Assembly (NCBI RefSeq): GCF_025698545.1
Contig: NC_068573.1
Coordinates: 15,089,874-15,153,873, forward strand
Length of the DNA: 64,000 nucleotides
Reading direction: 5' to 3'
Source: Gossypium raimondii
Lineage: Eukaryota > Streptophyta > Magnoliopsida > Malvales > Malvaceae
Notes under the pieces: model-generated
Told to the model about the DNA's origin: nothing
What the model saw: the letters and a program-made list of their open reading frames with translations, nothing else
Database searches by the model: none
Position numbers and translations under genes: made by a program
In this document: one piece after another, positions 1 to 11,884 of the stretch
Layout: every line of letters begins with the position of its first letter
Position numbering within the stretch: position 1 is the first letter of the stretch

Positions 1-64
1 AAAGTAAGCATGTTATGCTTAGTAAGTTCGTAACATATAATCTATACTTTTTAACACAATACAC

Positions 65-1571
65 TGTTGGATCGCCGACACCCCTACAGCGCAGTGAAAA
101 ATTTAAAAATCAGCGACCCTAACCACGGATCCATGTGTAAGGAACGAATCGAGGTGAAAAAGGTTACGAAATTACCTAATGTTTTTCTGAGTATATAGCA
201 ACTTCTCAACAACGTGTAGTCTGATCTACAGTCGAACCAAGCCGCAATCTATCGAGACTTCGACCTCTACATAATCCACCCAGTTGACTATGAATGGAAG
301 AAATCCCTAAAACAATTTTGAAAGTATTTTTTCTTTGACGGCTGCTAGACCCTCAAACAAAGAAAAACGGGATTCTTATATATCCTTTTATTTTTAAGGT
401 TTTTAGGAATTAAATAAATATAATAATATTTTAAACCGAAAATTATAATTACATTAATTATAATGTAATTTCGGTAAACCATATATTTATTTGAATTCAT
501 ATGCTAACAAAATTCATGTCCTCATTATGCGTACAACAACCTTGTACATAATGTGTTGGAAATTTGATTACCGAATTAAATTAATTCTAATTCTATAATT
601 AATTTAATTCAAGCGACACCCAAAAACAATACCAACTATGGTTTATTCTGTTCATTTCAACTATAGGGTGTGACCCTGTAGGTTCCTGTAACGTTAGCAG
701 TAATACTAGAACGATTCCAATGTTAGAAACAATGAGAGGCATCTAGCAATGCATCATTGCTACCTAAGTCACAAGAGATCATGATTCGACATAATCTTTT
801 AATGATTAACCTTTTATGCAATAATCCTTAAGTCATTTATCTCTGGATTGGACACAAGTCATGGAATAGTCACACTTGTATAGTCCATTCCATGTTCCTT
901 GATATCTTAAGCAGACTACGATATACAAATAAGTATGACATCTCATATCAACTTATTTGAGCATGGCCATACATTTCTAGTCTCACTTAATCAAGTGGCC
1001 TAAGATATTACTCCCATTATGTAGGAGGGACTTATTCTATATCGACCAACCATATCCCTCTACATCGATTGTGGTATATCCAACATCAACCTTTATAAAA
1101 CAACCAGTTACGGTGTACGTTTGACTGTATCAAAATACACTACTCATGATGTTGGGATTATGATGATCTCAAGTCTGAGGATCATATACATATTAATCAC
1201 TATGAGTAATGTCGTGACAATTACATAATAATCCAAGAAACATACTCATAATGGGTCAGTCCAATATGTTGTTCTCTAACACACATATTCATCCATCGAT
1301 TCTGACATTCCATATCAATGACAACTCTTTATCATCAATCAACTACATGTTAGTCTTAATGCATTATCGTTGTCCTATCCAACAATAATACTTGACTAAG
1401 GATCTTTTAAGAATAATCACATTATTCTTAGGACATTATTATAAAGCAGTTTATTTATACACATAGAAAAGAAACTGAAATAATAATGGTAATGCCTTAT
1501 ATTAATAAACACGATAAATCAAGTATGTTTTTACAACCATCTCATGATTGATCTTTGGGCATACTCTAACA
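65..1571 (-). mobile_element. Solo LTR, probably Ty1/copia
   Basis: This 1,507-bp block starts with TG and ends with CA on both strands (minus strand TGTTAGAGTATG to GGCGATCCAACA). It is flanked by a perfect 5-bp direct repeat, tacac, at 60-64 and 1572-1576. No internal region or primer-binding site follows, so it is a solo LTR left by LTR-LTR recombination. Minus orientation is preferred because a TATATAAG box lies at about 375-385 on that strand, in the last third of the LTR. The copia assignment rests on remembered similarity of the ends. It lies wholly inside the gypsy LTR and is therefore younger than it. Confidence 0.75.
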
Positions 1572-1744
1572 TACACAATCTTAAAATACATATGTACTAA
1601 TCCAACATGAGAAATAAATGATTCATAAGCTTAAATCATTGAATTCATACTTTTCATTCTCATGAAAACAAATATTTCCTACCTTCCATATTAATAAGGT
1701 AAATTGCATCGAAAACTCTTACTGAAGCACACACGAAGTAAAAT

Positions 1745-2145
1745 CATGATGGTTGTTACCACCCCTTTTCATAGTTCGATAGTCGAAGCTATCCCTTTCC
1801 ATATTTTGAGAGCCGAAGCCATCCCTTTTCATAATTCGATGGTCGTCACCATCCCTTTTCATTGTTAATGGTCGTCACCATCCCTTTTCATAATTTGATA
1901 GCCGAAGCTATCCCTTTTCATAATTGGATAACCGAAGCCATCCTTTTTCATAATTTGATAGCCAAACCCATCCATTTTCATAATTTGATAGCCAAAGCCA
2001 TCCCTTTTCAAAATTCGATGGCCGTCACCATTCCTTTTCATTGTTGATGGTCATCACCATCCTTTTTCATAATTTGATAGCCGAAGCTATCCCTTTCTAT
2101 ATTTTGATAACCGACGTCATCCCTTTTCATTGGTCGATGACCGTC
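1745..2145. repeat. 30-bp minisatellite of hairpin units
   Basis: About 13 head-to-tail units of close to 30 bp share a cccttttcataatt-like linker. Each unit holds a 6-bp inverted repeat around a 4-base loop, such as GATAGC-CGAA-GCTATC or GATGGT-CGTC-ACCATC. Both arms change together between unit types. The small open frame across it (1862-2047) simply follows the 30-bp period and is not taken as a gene. Confidence 0.85.
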
Positions 2146-3274
2146 GATACGTTGTTGTATTTTTCCATCAAGACACAATTTGATATTATAAAATAATAGC
2201 ATTTATAACATAATTTAAAATGATATTTAAACATACGAACTTACCTCGACGATAAAATGTGGAAATAGAGTCAATTAATTCGAAGCTTTCTCTTTGCCTC
2301 GATCTAAAGCCGTACAAGGTTTATCTTGATCTAAATCAATAAATTCAATAAATTTAATAACCATTCTATTCTATTCAACCCAACTTCACACTTTCACAAA
2401 ATTACCCTTTACCCTTACTATTTTGATTTCTTTACAATTTAGTCCTTAAGCTCATAAAATGAAATTCATGCAATTTAACCCTTTCCCAAGCCTAACCGAA
2501 TTTCATACAAACTCATAACATCCCACACATTTCATTATTTCACAAATTACACAATGAATATTTCACATTTTTCAGTTTAATTCCAAAATGACAATTTCAT
2601 CAAAAATCACTTAATAAAATTTGTTTATCTAACAACAACTAAACATTTTATTTCATCAAACATCAAAAGCAATACATACACATTCATGGTAAATCCCTAG
2701 ACTTTTAACAATTTTGCAAATTAATCCCTGGGCTAGCTAGATTAAGCTGCAACAACTTCAAAGACATAGAAATCATTAAGAATTGGATGAAAAATACTCA
2801 CATGCAAGCAAATAAGTGTTGGCTGAACCTTTAAGCTCCTCCCATGGAGTTTCTAAGTTTAAATTTCGGTGGACTAACCAGTTTAGAAGATGATAATTTG
2901 TTTTACTTTATTTTTACTTAGTTTATTTATTTATTTACTTATTTTACCTTTTAATTAACTTTTGAAAACACAAGTATAATGTCCATAATTGTCCACCCAG
3001 ACTGAAAATGGTCTATTTGCTATCCAAGTGCTCAAACATTTAAGTTTCGTGTCTATTTAGTGCTTTTAACCTATAGAAATCTAACTTTGCACCTTTTTTA
3101 ATTTAGTCCTTTTTATAAAATTAAGCATGCAAATGATAAAATTTCTTAACTAAATTTTTATACGGTGATACTAACATGATGTAGACATTAAAATAATAAT
3201 AAAATAAATATTTTCACATCAAATTTGTAGTCTCAAAACCACTATTCTGATTTCATTAAAAATGTGCTGTTACA

Positions 3275-4239
3275 CTGAGTGTTGATTTTGGTATGTATAT
3301 ATATATTGGTTGTTTGGTACCATTTGGAAATAGTTGGTTTGTGTCACTTATGTGATTTTGATGTATGTGGGTAATGGTCCAAATGGTAAGTTTATATTGA
3401 CAAGGTATAGTTCAAGTATGGTATATTTTGAAAGGGTAGCGATGTGATCAAATATGCTTATGTTTAGGTATATTATATCGATTGAGATTGAAGTGTCTAT
3501 ATAGCATATTGGTTGAATGGAATTTGGTTTAACGAATTGGCCATTTTATGCATGTTTTGGTATGTTTTGATGCCTTAGTCAAGGGTGCAAATGGCTTGTA
3601 GGTACATGCTTGAAATGAGTGATGGGAATGGCTTGATTTTGGCCAATTTCATGCCCACATGGCCTAAGACACAAGCGTGTGTCACAATCGTGTGTGACAC
3701 ACATCCGCGTGTCCCTTGTAGTTTTTAAAGGTTACAAGTCAGACAGTTACACGGCCTAGCACACGGCTTGGGATATGGGCGTGTGAGGCCATTTCGAGTG
3801 TTACACAGCCTGGCACACAGGCGTGTGGCTTGGTCGTGTGACCCAACTCAGAGAGTTACACGGGCACGGACACGGGCTGGGACATGGCCATGTGTCCCCA
3901 ATTCGATTGTTACACGGCCTGAGACACGAGTGTGTGTCTTAGCTTATGAGTCACATGGCCTGACAACACGATCGTGTGAGTAACACGACCTGGCCACACG
4001 ACCGTGTGACCCTTGCAGTTCAATTTTTCCAACTTTTTCTTAAATGTTCCAAATGTTTCTGATTTAGTCTCGAATCATTTCTAAAGCCTCGAGGGCTCGA
4101 TTAAGGGACAATATGCATGTTTATGTATGGATTATGATATGTTTATATTAAAGTTTGCAAATGTATGTTTTAAGGTTACGTTTTTATGGTAATGCTTTGT
4201 AACCTTATTTCAGCGATAGATACAGGTTAGGGTGTTACA
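3275..4239 (+). repeat. Partial 5' LTR of the plus-strand gypsy element
   Basis: It ends with GGTGTTACA directly before the primer-binding site. Between 3660 and 4020 it is dense in short cacacgggc/cgtgtg-type repeats, a common feature of this LTR family. The short open frame at 3768-3983 falls in these repeats and is not a gene. Confidence 0.75.
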
Positions 4240-4244
4240 TTTAG

Positions 4245-4256
4245 TGGTATCAGAGC
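4245..4256 (+). other. Primer-binding site (initiator Met-tRNA)
   Basis: TGGTATCAGAGC, five bases after the LTR end, is the standard complement of the 3' end of plant initiator Met-tRNA used to prime minus-strand DNA synthesis. Confidence 0.9.
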
Positions 4257-4509
4257 TACAATTTAGTTGATTCTCAGACTGAACGTAGCATGTACGAGTC
4301 TAAAAATACATGCCATTATATAACCTGTGATAGTATGATAACTCCTGACTCGATTTGAATTATGCTTCCATATAGATAATGTTATCCAACTGAGCCGATT
4401 CTGATAAGGCTGAAAGTAACGTGCAAGCCTCCGTTCATGGAGTAGCGTCGAGTGGTAGTAGGCCCATATATGAAGGCGAGAAAGGAGAGGCTAAGGAGCT
4501 TTCTTTTAG

Positions 4510-5640
4510 ATGATGAATGAATGGTTTACCAAGTTCATACGAACTAACCCGATGGCTCAACGACCTCCACCCCCACCTATTCCCCAACCAGTCCCTGTAG
4601 TTCCTCAGGGTCTGGAACCAGTACAAGTTAGCAAGCGTCTAGTTGTTAAAATTCGTAAATATGGAGATGAAGAGTTTAGAGCTACGTTTGAAGATGATCC
4701 GAAGAGAGCTGAGTTCTGGTTGGAAAATACAATTAGAGTTTTTGATGAATTATCTTGTACACCGGCAGAATGTCTAACATGCGTGGTTTCCTTATTAAAA
4801 GACTCAGCCTATCAGTGGTGGAATACTCTAGTTTTGGTTGTGTTGAGAGATCAGATTGATTGGGAGTTTTTCCAGACAGAATTTCGAAAGAAATATGTGA
4901 GTCAGAGGTTTCTTGACAAGAAACGTAAAGAGTTTCTCTAGTTGAAACAGGGCCAGATGATAGTATCTGAGTACGAGAGAGAATTCATTTGATTGAGCAA
5001 GTATGCCCAAGAATGTATACAACAGATGTTGCAATGTGTAAACGGCTTGAAGACGAGATTCTAGAATTGAAAGAATTTATTGTTCTAGTTGGCAGAGCGC
5101 ACAAAGCTGAAGAATTGAGTAAAGCTAAAAGAAAAGCTAATTATGAGGCTTGTGATTTAGGTAAGAGATCAGCAAGAAAATTAAATCAATCACCGTCAAA
5201 AAATCAAAAGAATACCATAGTTGTTCATCAGCTTTAGTGGGTTACTCTGGTTGAGATCGAGGAAAATAGCATGTGAGTTCAAAACCTCAGGCTACGTCTG
5301 TAGCGAGCGTAGGAAGTGTTAAGAGCAACAAGCCAAAATGTCAAAAATATGGACGTCAACACTTTGGTGATTGCTAGATGGAAGACAGAGCATGATTTAA
5401 ATGTGGTTCATATGAACATTTTATCAGAGATTACCCGGAAAGGTCCGAAAAAGAAAAGACTCAAACAAATCGATCGAGTAACACTACTATGAGAGGTAGA
5501 CTGCCACGAAACATTGGAAATGTGGGAAATAGTCATAGTGGGACAAAGGATTCTGCTATGAGATTTGAGGCACGAGCACCGGCTAGGGCTTTTGCGATTC
5601 GTGCTTGAGAGGAAGCTTTAACTTCAGATGTTATCACGAG
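4510..5640 (+). pseudogene. gag remnant of gypsy fossil
   Basis: The translation has a proline-rich start and then the conserved Retrotrans_gag pattern around FEDDPKRAEFWLENT and DSAYQWWNT, typical of plant Ty3/gypsy capsid. A Cys/His-rich stretch further on is where the nucleocapsid zinc knuckle is expected. Fossil; not expected to make protein. Confidence 0.8.
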
Positions 5641-7690
5641 TACATTTTCTATCTTTGATAATGATGTTACTACTTTGATTAACCTGATGTCAACACAATC
5701 ATATGTATGCACGACTTTAATGTCAAATAAGAAATTATCTTTTGAGTCTATTAAATTTGTGGTTAAAGTAACAAACCCCCTAGGTCATTATGTGTTAGTT
5801 GATAAAGTCTGTAAAAATTGTTCTTTGATGATTCGGGGTTACAACTTTTTGGCTAATTTGATGTTACTACCATTCGATGAGTTTGACGTGATTCTGGGTA
5901 TGTACTGGTTAACTCTACATGATGCTGTTGTGAACTGTAGATGAAAGCATATCGTGTTGAAATGTCAAAATGGTGAAAAGCTTCAAATTGAATCAGATAG
6001 ACTAGATAGTATATTTAATGTTATATCAGCTATGTCAGAATAGAAATATGTTAGAAAAGGCTGTGAAGCGTATCTCGCTTACATATTTGATTCTAGAGTT
6101 ACTGAGTTGAAGAGAGAATCGGGTCCAATTGTATGTAAATATTTAGATGTGTTTCCAGAGGAGTTATCCATGTTACCACCAATCAGAGAGGTTGAGTTTG
6201 CTATTGAATTAATGTCGATAACATCTCCGATATCGATAACTCTTTACAAAATAGCGCCTATAGAGTTGAAAGCACAATTACAAGAGTTGATAGATAGGGG
6301 TTTTTCTAGACCCAGTTTTTCTCTTTGGGGTGCTCTGGTGTTATTTGTTAAGAAAAAATACAAGTCCATGCAATTATGTATTGACTATCGACAGCTCAAC
6401 AAAGTCACGATCAAGAATAAGTATCATTTGCCACGTATTGACGATCTGTTTGATCAATTGAGAGGTGCGATAGTGTTCTCAAAGATCGATCTTCGTTCTG
6501 GTTATTATCAGTTGTGAGTTAAAGATCGATCTTCGTTCTGGTTATTATCAGTTCTGGTTATTTCTTGTGATGTCATTTGGTTTGACTAATGCACCTACAG
6601 TATTTTGGAGTTGATGAACAAAATCTTCACACCGTACTTAGATAGATTCGTTGTGGTATTCATTGATGATATTCTGATTTATTCACGAGATGAGATAGAG
6701 CATGCCGAGCATTTAAGAATTGTTTTGTAAACTTTGCGCGAAAAATAATTTTTTGTTAAGTTTAGCAAACGTGAGTTTTGGCTTCTAGAAGTCGGATTTT
6801 TGGGACATGTTGTATTGGCCGATGGCATTAGAGTTGATCTAAGCAAAATTTCAGCTGGTGTAGATTCGAAACCTCTGAGAAATGTATCTGAGGTCAAAAA
6901 TTCTCGATGATTGCTACATTGTTGACGAGGTTGTTACAAAAAGATGTTAAGTTTGAGTGGTCTGAGAAATGTCAACAAAGCTTCAATCAGTTGAAAGCAT
7001 TGTTAACCGAGGCACATGTGTTAGTTCAGCCCGAGTTGGGTAAAGAATTTATGATTTATAGTGATGCATCGTTGAATGGTTTGGGCTATGTTGTGATGCA
7101 ATAGGGCAAACTAATAGCGTATGCTTCTAGACAGTTAAAACCGTACGAAAAGAATTATTCGACGCATGATTTAGAACTTGTAGCGATTGTATTTGCTTTA
7201 AAGATTTGGTGACACCATTTGTACGGAGAAAAAAGTCATATCTTCATGGATCATAAAAATCTGAAGTACTTGATGTCATAGAAATATTTGAATTTGAGAC
7301 AGCGTAGATGGCTCGAGTTATTGAAATACAACGACTTGATCATTGATTATCATCCAGGAAAGGCTAATGTTGTTGCTGATGCTTTGAGTAGAAAGTCTCT
7401 GTTTGCTTTGCCTGCTTTGAACACGCAGTTGACGTTGATTGATGATGGTTTGATTTTAGCTGTGTTGAAAGCTAAACCGATGTTTTTACAACAAATTTGC
7501 GAAGCTCAGAAATGTGACGATGTGTTGATAGCTAAACGGAAACAGATTAAGACGACACATGATTCTTATTTTCATGTTGGTTCTGATGATAGTTTGTATT
7601 TTAAAGGTAGAATTTGCGTTTTGAGAAATTCTGACCTGGTCTAGAAGATTTTACAGGAAACTCATGGTAGTAGCTTGTCTATTCATCCTG
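5641..7690 (+). pseudogene. pol remnant of gypsy fossil (PR, RT, RH, IN start)
   Basis: A retropepsin-like stretch ends in DVILGMYWL. The RT remnant includes [12 protein letters not shown] and [11 protein letters not shown]. The RNase H-like part includes FMIYSDASLNGLGYVVMQ. Next comes HPGKANVVADALSRK, the usual junction between RNase H and integrase in plant chromoviruses, and then the start of an integrase-like region. The region is broken throughout. Confidence 0.85.
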
Positions 7691-9194
7691 GTAGCAATTG
7701 GAGAGAATTACTATTAAATTAATTACAGATAATAATTACTAATCTAATCGATTCACGAATTAGTAGTGTGAATCGAAAATAATAGTAACAACTAATCAAA
7801 TTAAACTAAAATAACAATAATAAAATTAATTAACTAAACCTAAGTTAAATTATCGGTTTCTCCTACTCCTAGTTTTGATTATGTGAGCTACTCTAGCATA
7901 GATCCAATTGTGTTACCTAAATATTAACCAAATCAATAATTACCCTTAGTTAAGTACTTACCACCCTTAGGTAGGAATACCCTTTTGCTCTCATCTTCAT
8001 TAAGGATTACCACTTAAGATACCTTTTTGGTCTCGCATGTATAGATATTCTACTAGGGTTTTCAATCATAGTATATTAAGTTATTTTGAATAAATACTAA
8101 ATTTCAGGTTATTAATTACTTGGTTAATTAATCAGATTAATCAATTGAATCATGCAAGATTTGTATAAAACACAAGTTTATTCTAATATTTACACAAACA
8201 ATCAACTAACAATCTTAAAGAAAAAGATATAAATAAAAGAATAAAAAGAGATAAAGAATACTCGTATATATGGAGATAAAAGTGTGGATCCGGAACATTC
8301 TTCGCCCACGAAAGTCTAATGTCGGAATAGGACCTTTCGATTAAGCGAACATGAAAAGAAAACTAAAAACTAAAATAAAAAGTTGAAATCTAAACAATAA
8401 TATCTGTCTAAAAGAAATCCCCCTATATGGTTACAATGGCTTCTTTATATAGGCCACAATTGAGAACTTAAGTGCCTAAAATATCCTTGAAGTAATTTGA
8501 GTTTAATGGGACAAAGCAGCCCTAATTGGCTGTCAAAATGTGGTGCCAATAGTCCAAGAAATCGTCATGACGTCTAGGGTCTCCTCATCGTGACGTCAAC
8601 CCTATTTTGGCCTGGGGCAGCTTCGATGTTTGGTGTCGCGACATTGACAACCCAGTGCCACGACTTCAACTTTGTTTTTGCCCTGGAAGCTTCGATCTAC
8701 ATAGCCAAGTAACCTTATTCAAGCATCAGAAATGTAATAGAAAATACTAAAATGAGTAAATAACTATAAAAAAATAGTTATTACTGAAAAGACTTGATTT
8801 ATCTTGTTAAACATTCTAAATTTACATGAAAAAATATGTAAATAACAATATATGTTATGGCAGATCACATGTCAGCTATACCCAACAAGTTCAATGTTTG
8901 TCAACATGGGTATTTCACTAACATGAGGTTTCAAGAATAATATTTAAGACATCACTATTTCATAATTTCTATATTTTCTATTCATTTTTACCACATTTAC
9001 AAATAATTCCTTTTATTCTTATAAATACACATGTCTCATAACTTACTAGGTCGGTTATATCACTTTTTAATTCATCACTTTATCCTTCTTTATTTTTTTC
9101 ATAATAATCACTTATGCTTATATTTGTTCATACTTATTTAATTACCTTATCATATAACTAACAATTTCATAGGACTTAACGTAATTAAGACTTT
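7691..9194. repeat. AT-rich unclassified repeat-like DNA
   Basis: No gene seen. An inverted repeat, CGATTCAC/GTGAATCG, lies at 7749-7756 and 7768-7775, right after the gypsy remnant. The stretch 8530-8690 is richer in GC and has cgtgacgtc/gtcgcgac motifs that I associate with a dispersed cotton repeat read on the minus strand. I cannot assign a family. From 8780 onward it is plain AT-rich sequence. Confidence 0.4.
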
Positions 9195-9508
9195 GTTTAC
9201 CGTTGAGGTTGAAAAGCACTTTTTAACCCAAACCTTGATTTTCTAACCAAAAAATTTGGTAAACAAGTTGCTTTTCAAATCAAACTTTGATTTTAAACTA
9301 GGATTTTAATCCAAGCCAAAAAGGTAAAATTTTTAGCTTTTAGCTTTTGGAAAAGTGTTTTTCAATGAAGTTATCTTTTTATCCCTCGTTAAATCTTCTT
9401 CTTTATAACATCATGTTTAAAATTGACATTTTACTTCTCAAAAGCACTTTTTCCAAAAGCACTTTTTAAAAGTTTGTTTCACCACACTTTTCAACCTCAA
9501 TGGTAAAC
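9195..9508. mobile_element. MITE with 22-bp terminal inverted repeats
   Basis: The 22-bp ends at 9195-9216 and 9487-9508 (GTTTACC..GAGGTTGAAAAG) are inverted copies with one mismatch. The element is about 314 bp, AT-rich and non-coding, with further internal inverted AAAAGCACTTTTT motifs. The target duplication is unclear; TTAAGACTTT and TTAAACTTT flank it imperfectly. A non-autonomous hAT-type element is my best guess. Confidence 0.75.
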
Positions 9509-10020
9509 TAGTGTTAAACTTTATATTTCTTAAAATTTAGTCCTTAGTTTACAACACTAAATCACATATCATAAATACTTGAATTACTTTCATCACTTTA
9601 TTAATTTTCTTGATTACTTTACATACATAACTTTAAATTATCATTCTTTCTTGAATACATATAAACTCATTTAATTCATATAATTAACATTTTTCCTACT
9701 TAGATTTCCTTAGATAACAATATGAATTCTTTGAGTACTTGTTCCTTGCTTGAATATGCTTCCTTCACATCTAGCTATTTATTCTTTTATTTTCAACACC
9801 TTGTGAATAAACTTCCTTATCATTCTCTTCTTTAACATATCAAGAACAAAAGTATACATATTAATACACATATCTAACATCACTTCCTTGCACTTTTTAT
9901 TGAAATAAACATGATAATTGTAGATACTCGCTTTGACTACTAATATTTTTATCTTTTCCTTGAGATAAATAATATTATATTTCAGGAAATTGTGCTACCA
10001 GGCATGGAACAATTAGCATT
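9509..10020. other. AT-rich intergenic stretch
   Basis: No gene, hairpin or clear repeat seen; very low GC. Confidence 0.4.
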
Positions 10021-10059
10021 GTAGTTTCACTTAATATCTCTTTTGAAGTAACAATTCTT

Positions 10060-10445
10060 GTTTAAAATAGTTGTTGTTCACAAAAATTGTTGTTCGAGAA
10101 TAACTATGTCTAGAATAGTTATGTCCAGAACACAGCTGTAGTTAGAACAACTGTCATCTAGTGTAGTTGTTATTGGAAAACAACTATTGTTTAGAATAAT
10201 GGTGTTTTAAGAATTTTTATGTTTAAAACAACCATTGTTTGGAATATCTTGTATTCAGAGCAATTGTATTTTTCTTGAAGAGTCATTATTCAGAATGAAG
10301 TTTATCAAGAAAAGCATCATCATAGAACAAATCTTATTCGAAACAACCTCTACATTACGAACAACTTTGTTGAGAACAACTCGCGTGTAGAATAAGTCCA
10401 AATAATTATTATTCAAGAACAACTCATCCAAGAACAACTACCATC
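10060..10445. repeat. Degenerate AACAACT/AGTTGTT repeat cluster
   Basis: Short motifs such as agaacaact, agaataact and agttgttgtt recur in both orientations about every 20-35 bp, often as short inverted pairs. The spacing is irregular, so this is a decayed simple or LTR-internal repeat rather than a clean satellite. Confidence 0.5.
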
Positions 10446-11229
10446 TTATGTTTCAAACATGTTCCTCAAAAGATGTTTCACATGGTACCGCTTCAGCAAA
10501 ATAGAAGAAGTGGAAGTAATCTCAGAATATGGTAAGGTTCTTGGGTTATCTTCACTCTTGGGATGTTCCAGAGAGCTTGTCTTAGTGGATCAAATATGGA
10601 TATAGTTAAGAGGTTTTCCTCTTAATCTTTTCTTGAAACATTAAGTGTTTTTCCCTCTTTTTAAAAACATAGTAAATTATTCTTCACTATTCACTATCAC
10701 CAGCAAAACCTTTCACTATCCATTCTTAATCATTAATGCAATTGTAACTGAAAAATATCTATTATTACTCTCATTAATTACCAACTTTGTAACTCTATTC
10801 TTGAAACACTATAAATAATAGTCTTTCACAACTGGTGAAGGGTCTTTTGGCACTTTGGAATTTTGACTCTCAAAGCTCACTCTAAACTTCTCTCAACTTG
10901 TTTTCTTTGCTTAGTCTTGTCGTGATCCACATTCTCTTTCTCCACCTTAGTAACCACCACCTGTCGTTGTGCTCAGCGTTACTGGATCTGCTCTAGTCTT
11001 TCTCTCCACTTTCTTTCGATACATCTTGTCCACTTGTTTGCAATGCTTCCTCTTTCCATCAAAGAACTCTCTACAATAACTTAACTTGATTATAAAATTC
11101 TCACATTGTCACATTATTATTTCATCTCATCTTGATTTTCTCTTTACTCCAACATACACATATTATCTCTCCACTTGAATCTAACATTACTATGTTGTTG
11201 TACTCTTAATTTCACTGAAAATTTTTATT
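10446..11229. other. Possible LTR/promoter-like remnant
   Basis: A cactataaataatag box near 10810 is followed by a CT-rich leader-like stretch (10860-11060). This resembles the TATA and R/U5 part of a plus-strand LTR, but I found neither end, and no gene follows. Confidence 0.3.
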
Positions 11230-11884
11230 AAAAATTAATGGTTTCAAGGTAAGGTTGAATGGTTATGGTAAAAAGGGACCAATTTGTAGAAAAGAAAAGT
11301 TTTCTTTTCAAGAAAAGAAGATGATGTGTGAAGCATGAAAACATGAAGAGTTTTCTTCGTGTTTGTAGTAAAATATCTCTTTAATTAATTAATAAAATAT
11401 TAAAATTTATCATAAAAACCTTTATGTGATAATGTTAATTCAATGGTTGAGATTTCATCTCAATTTCCAATTAAATCCAATGGCTAGAATTTATGTCAAC
11501 AATTTTTCTATTGTCTAATTTAATTATATAATAATTATACATTTAATAAATTACCTTTTGCCACTTTAAAATCTTTAAAATTTCTCTTGTGTCACTATAC
11601 ACTTTTGGTAATATTCACTTTTAGCCCTTCCACTTTTCTCTCCAATTCAATTTAATCATTTTATATTTTTAATCTCACACCTTGACCCCAACACTTTTTA
11701 TAACCTTACGATTTAGTCGATACCTCAGATTAATTCCTATGAACACATCAATCTTTTCAACTTCTTCCGGTATCCAACTACTTTTTCTACTAACACCGAT
11801 AAATCATATTTTATTTACTCTCATAAAACTAACATATATATTCCAAAATTACACTACTTACGACCGGGTTTTAGAGATGTTACA
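11230..11884 (-). mobile_element. Ty3/gypsy-type LTR end (fossil)
   Basis: Read on the minus strand, an LTR-like sequence opens with TGTAACATCTC at 11884 and continues in the style of chromovirus LTRs (long AT-rich body, repeated aaagtggaagggctaaaagtg-like text). The far end is not defined; the left limit given is only where the similarity I recognise fades. No coding part seen. Broken or solo. Confidence 0.5.

Larger units (their letters stand above)
1..3274 (-). mobile_element. Ty3/gypsy LTR (fossil, runs off window)
   Basis: On the minus strand an LTR opens with TGTAACAGCAC at 3274 and runs toward lower coordinates past base 1. The opening TGTAACA is the usual end of Tekay/Del-type chromovirus LTRs, and the body resembles cotton gypsy LTRs as I remember them. 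It carries a 30-bp minisatellite (1745-2145) and is split by a solo LTR at 65-1571. Because the right-hand end faces outward, this would be the 5' LTR of a minus-strand element, or a solo LTR; the other end is outside the window. No coding part is visible here. Bases 1-59 read on smoothly from 1577 onward once the solo LTR is removed. Confidence 0.7.
3275..7690 (+). mobile_element. Ty3/gypsy chromovirus (broken fossil)
   Basis: Parts in order: partial 5' LTR (3275-4239), primer-binding site complementary to initiator Met-tRNA (4245-4256), gag-like region, protease-like region, reverse transcriptase and RNase H remnants, and the start of an integrase-like region. The order protease, RT, RNase H, integrase and the gag style fit the Del/Tekay chromoviruses. 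The LTR start is missing because the minus-strand gypsy LTR was inserted at 3274/3275. No 3' LTR was recognised in the window. The element is heavily broken (more than ten breaks) and old; no age can be measured without the second LTR. Confidence 0.85.

Noticed and set aside
1862-2047. 61-codon open frame with a ten-residue repeat
   Set aside because: It is the 30-bp minisatellite read in one frame; no start context or homology.
3768-3983. 71-codon open frame
   Set aside because: Lies in the repeated cgtgtg part of a gypsy LTR.
4245-4256. tRNA-like match
   Set aside because: It is the primer-binding site of an LTR element, not a tRNA gene; no cloverleaf around it.
10805-11100. Possible independent gene promoter with leader
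   Set aside because: No open frame or splice pattern follows before the gypsy LTR end at 11884; more like an LTR remnant.
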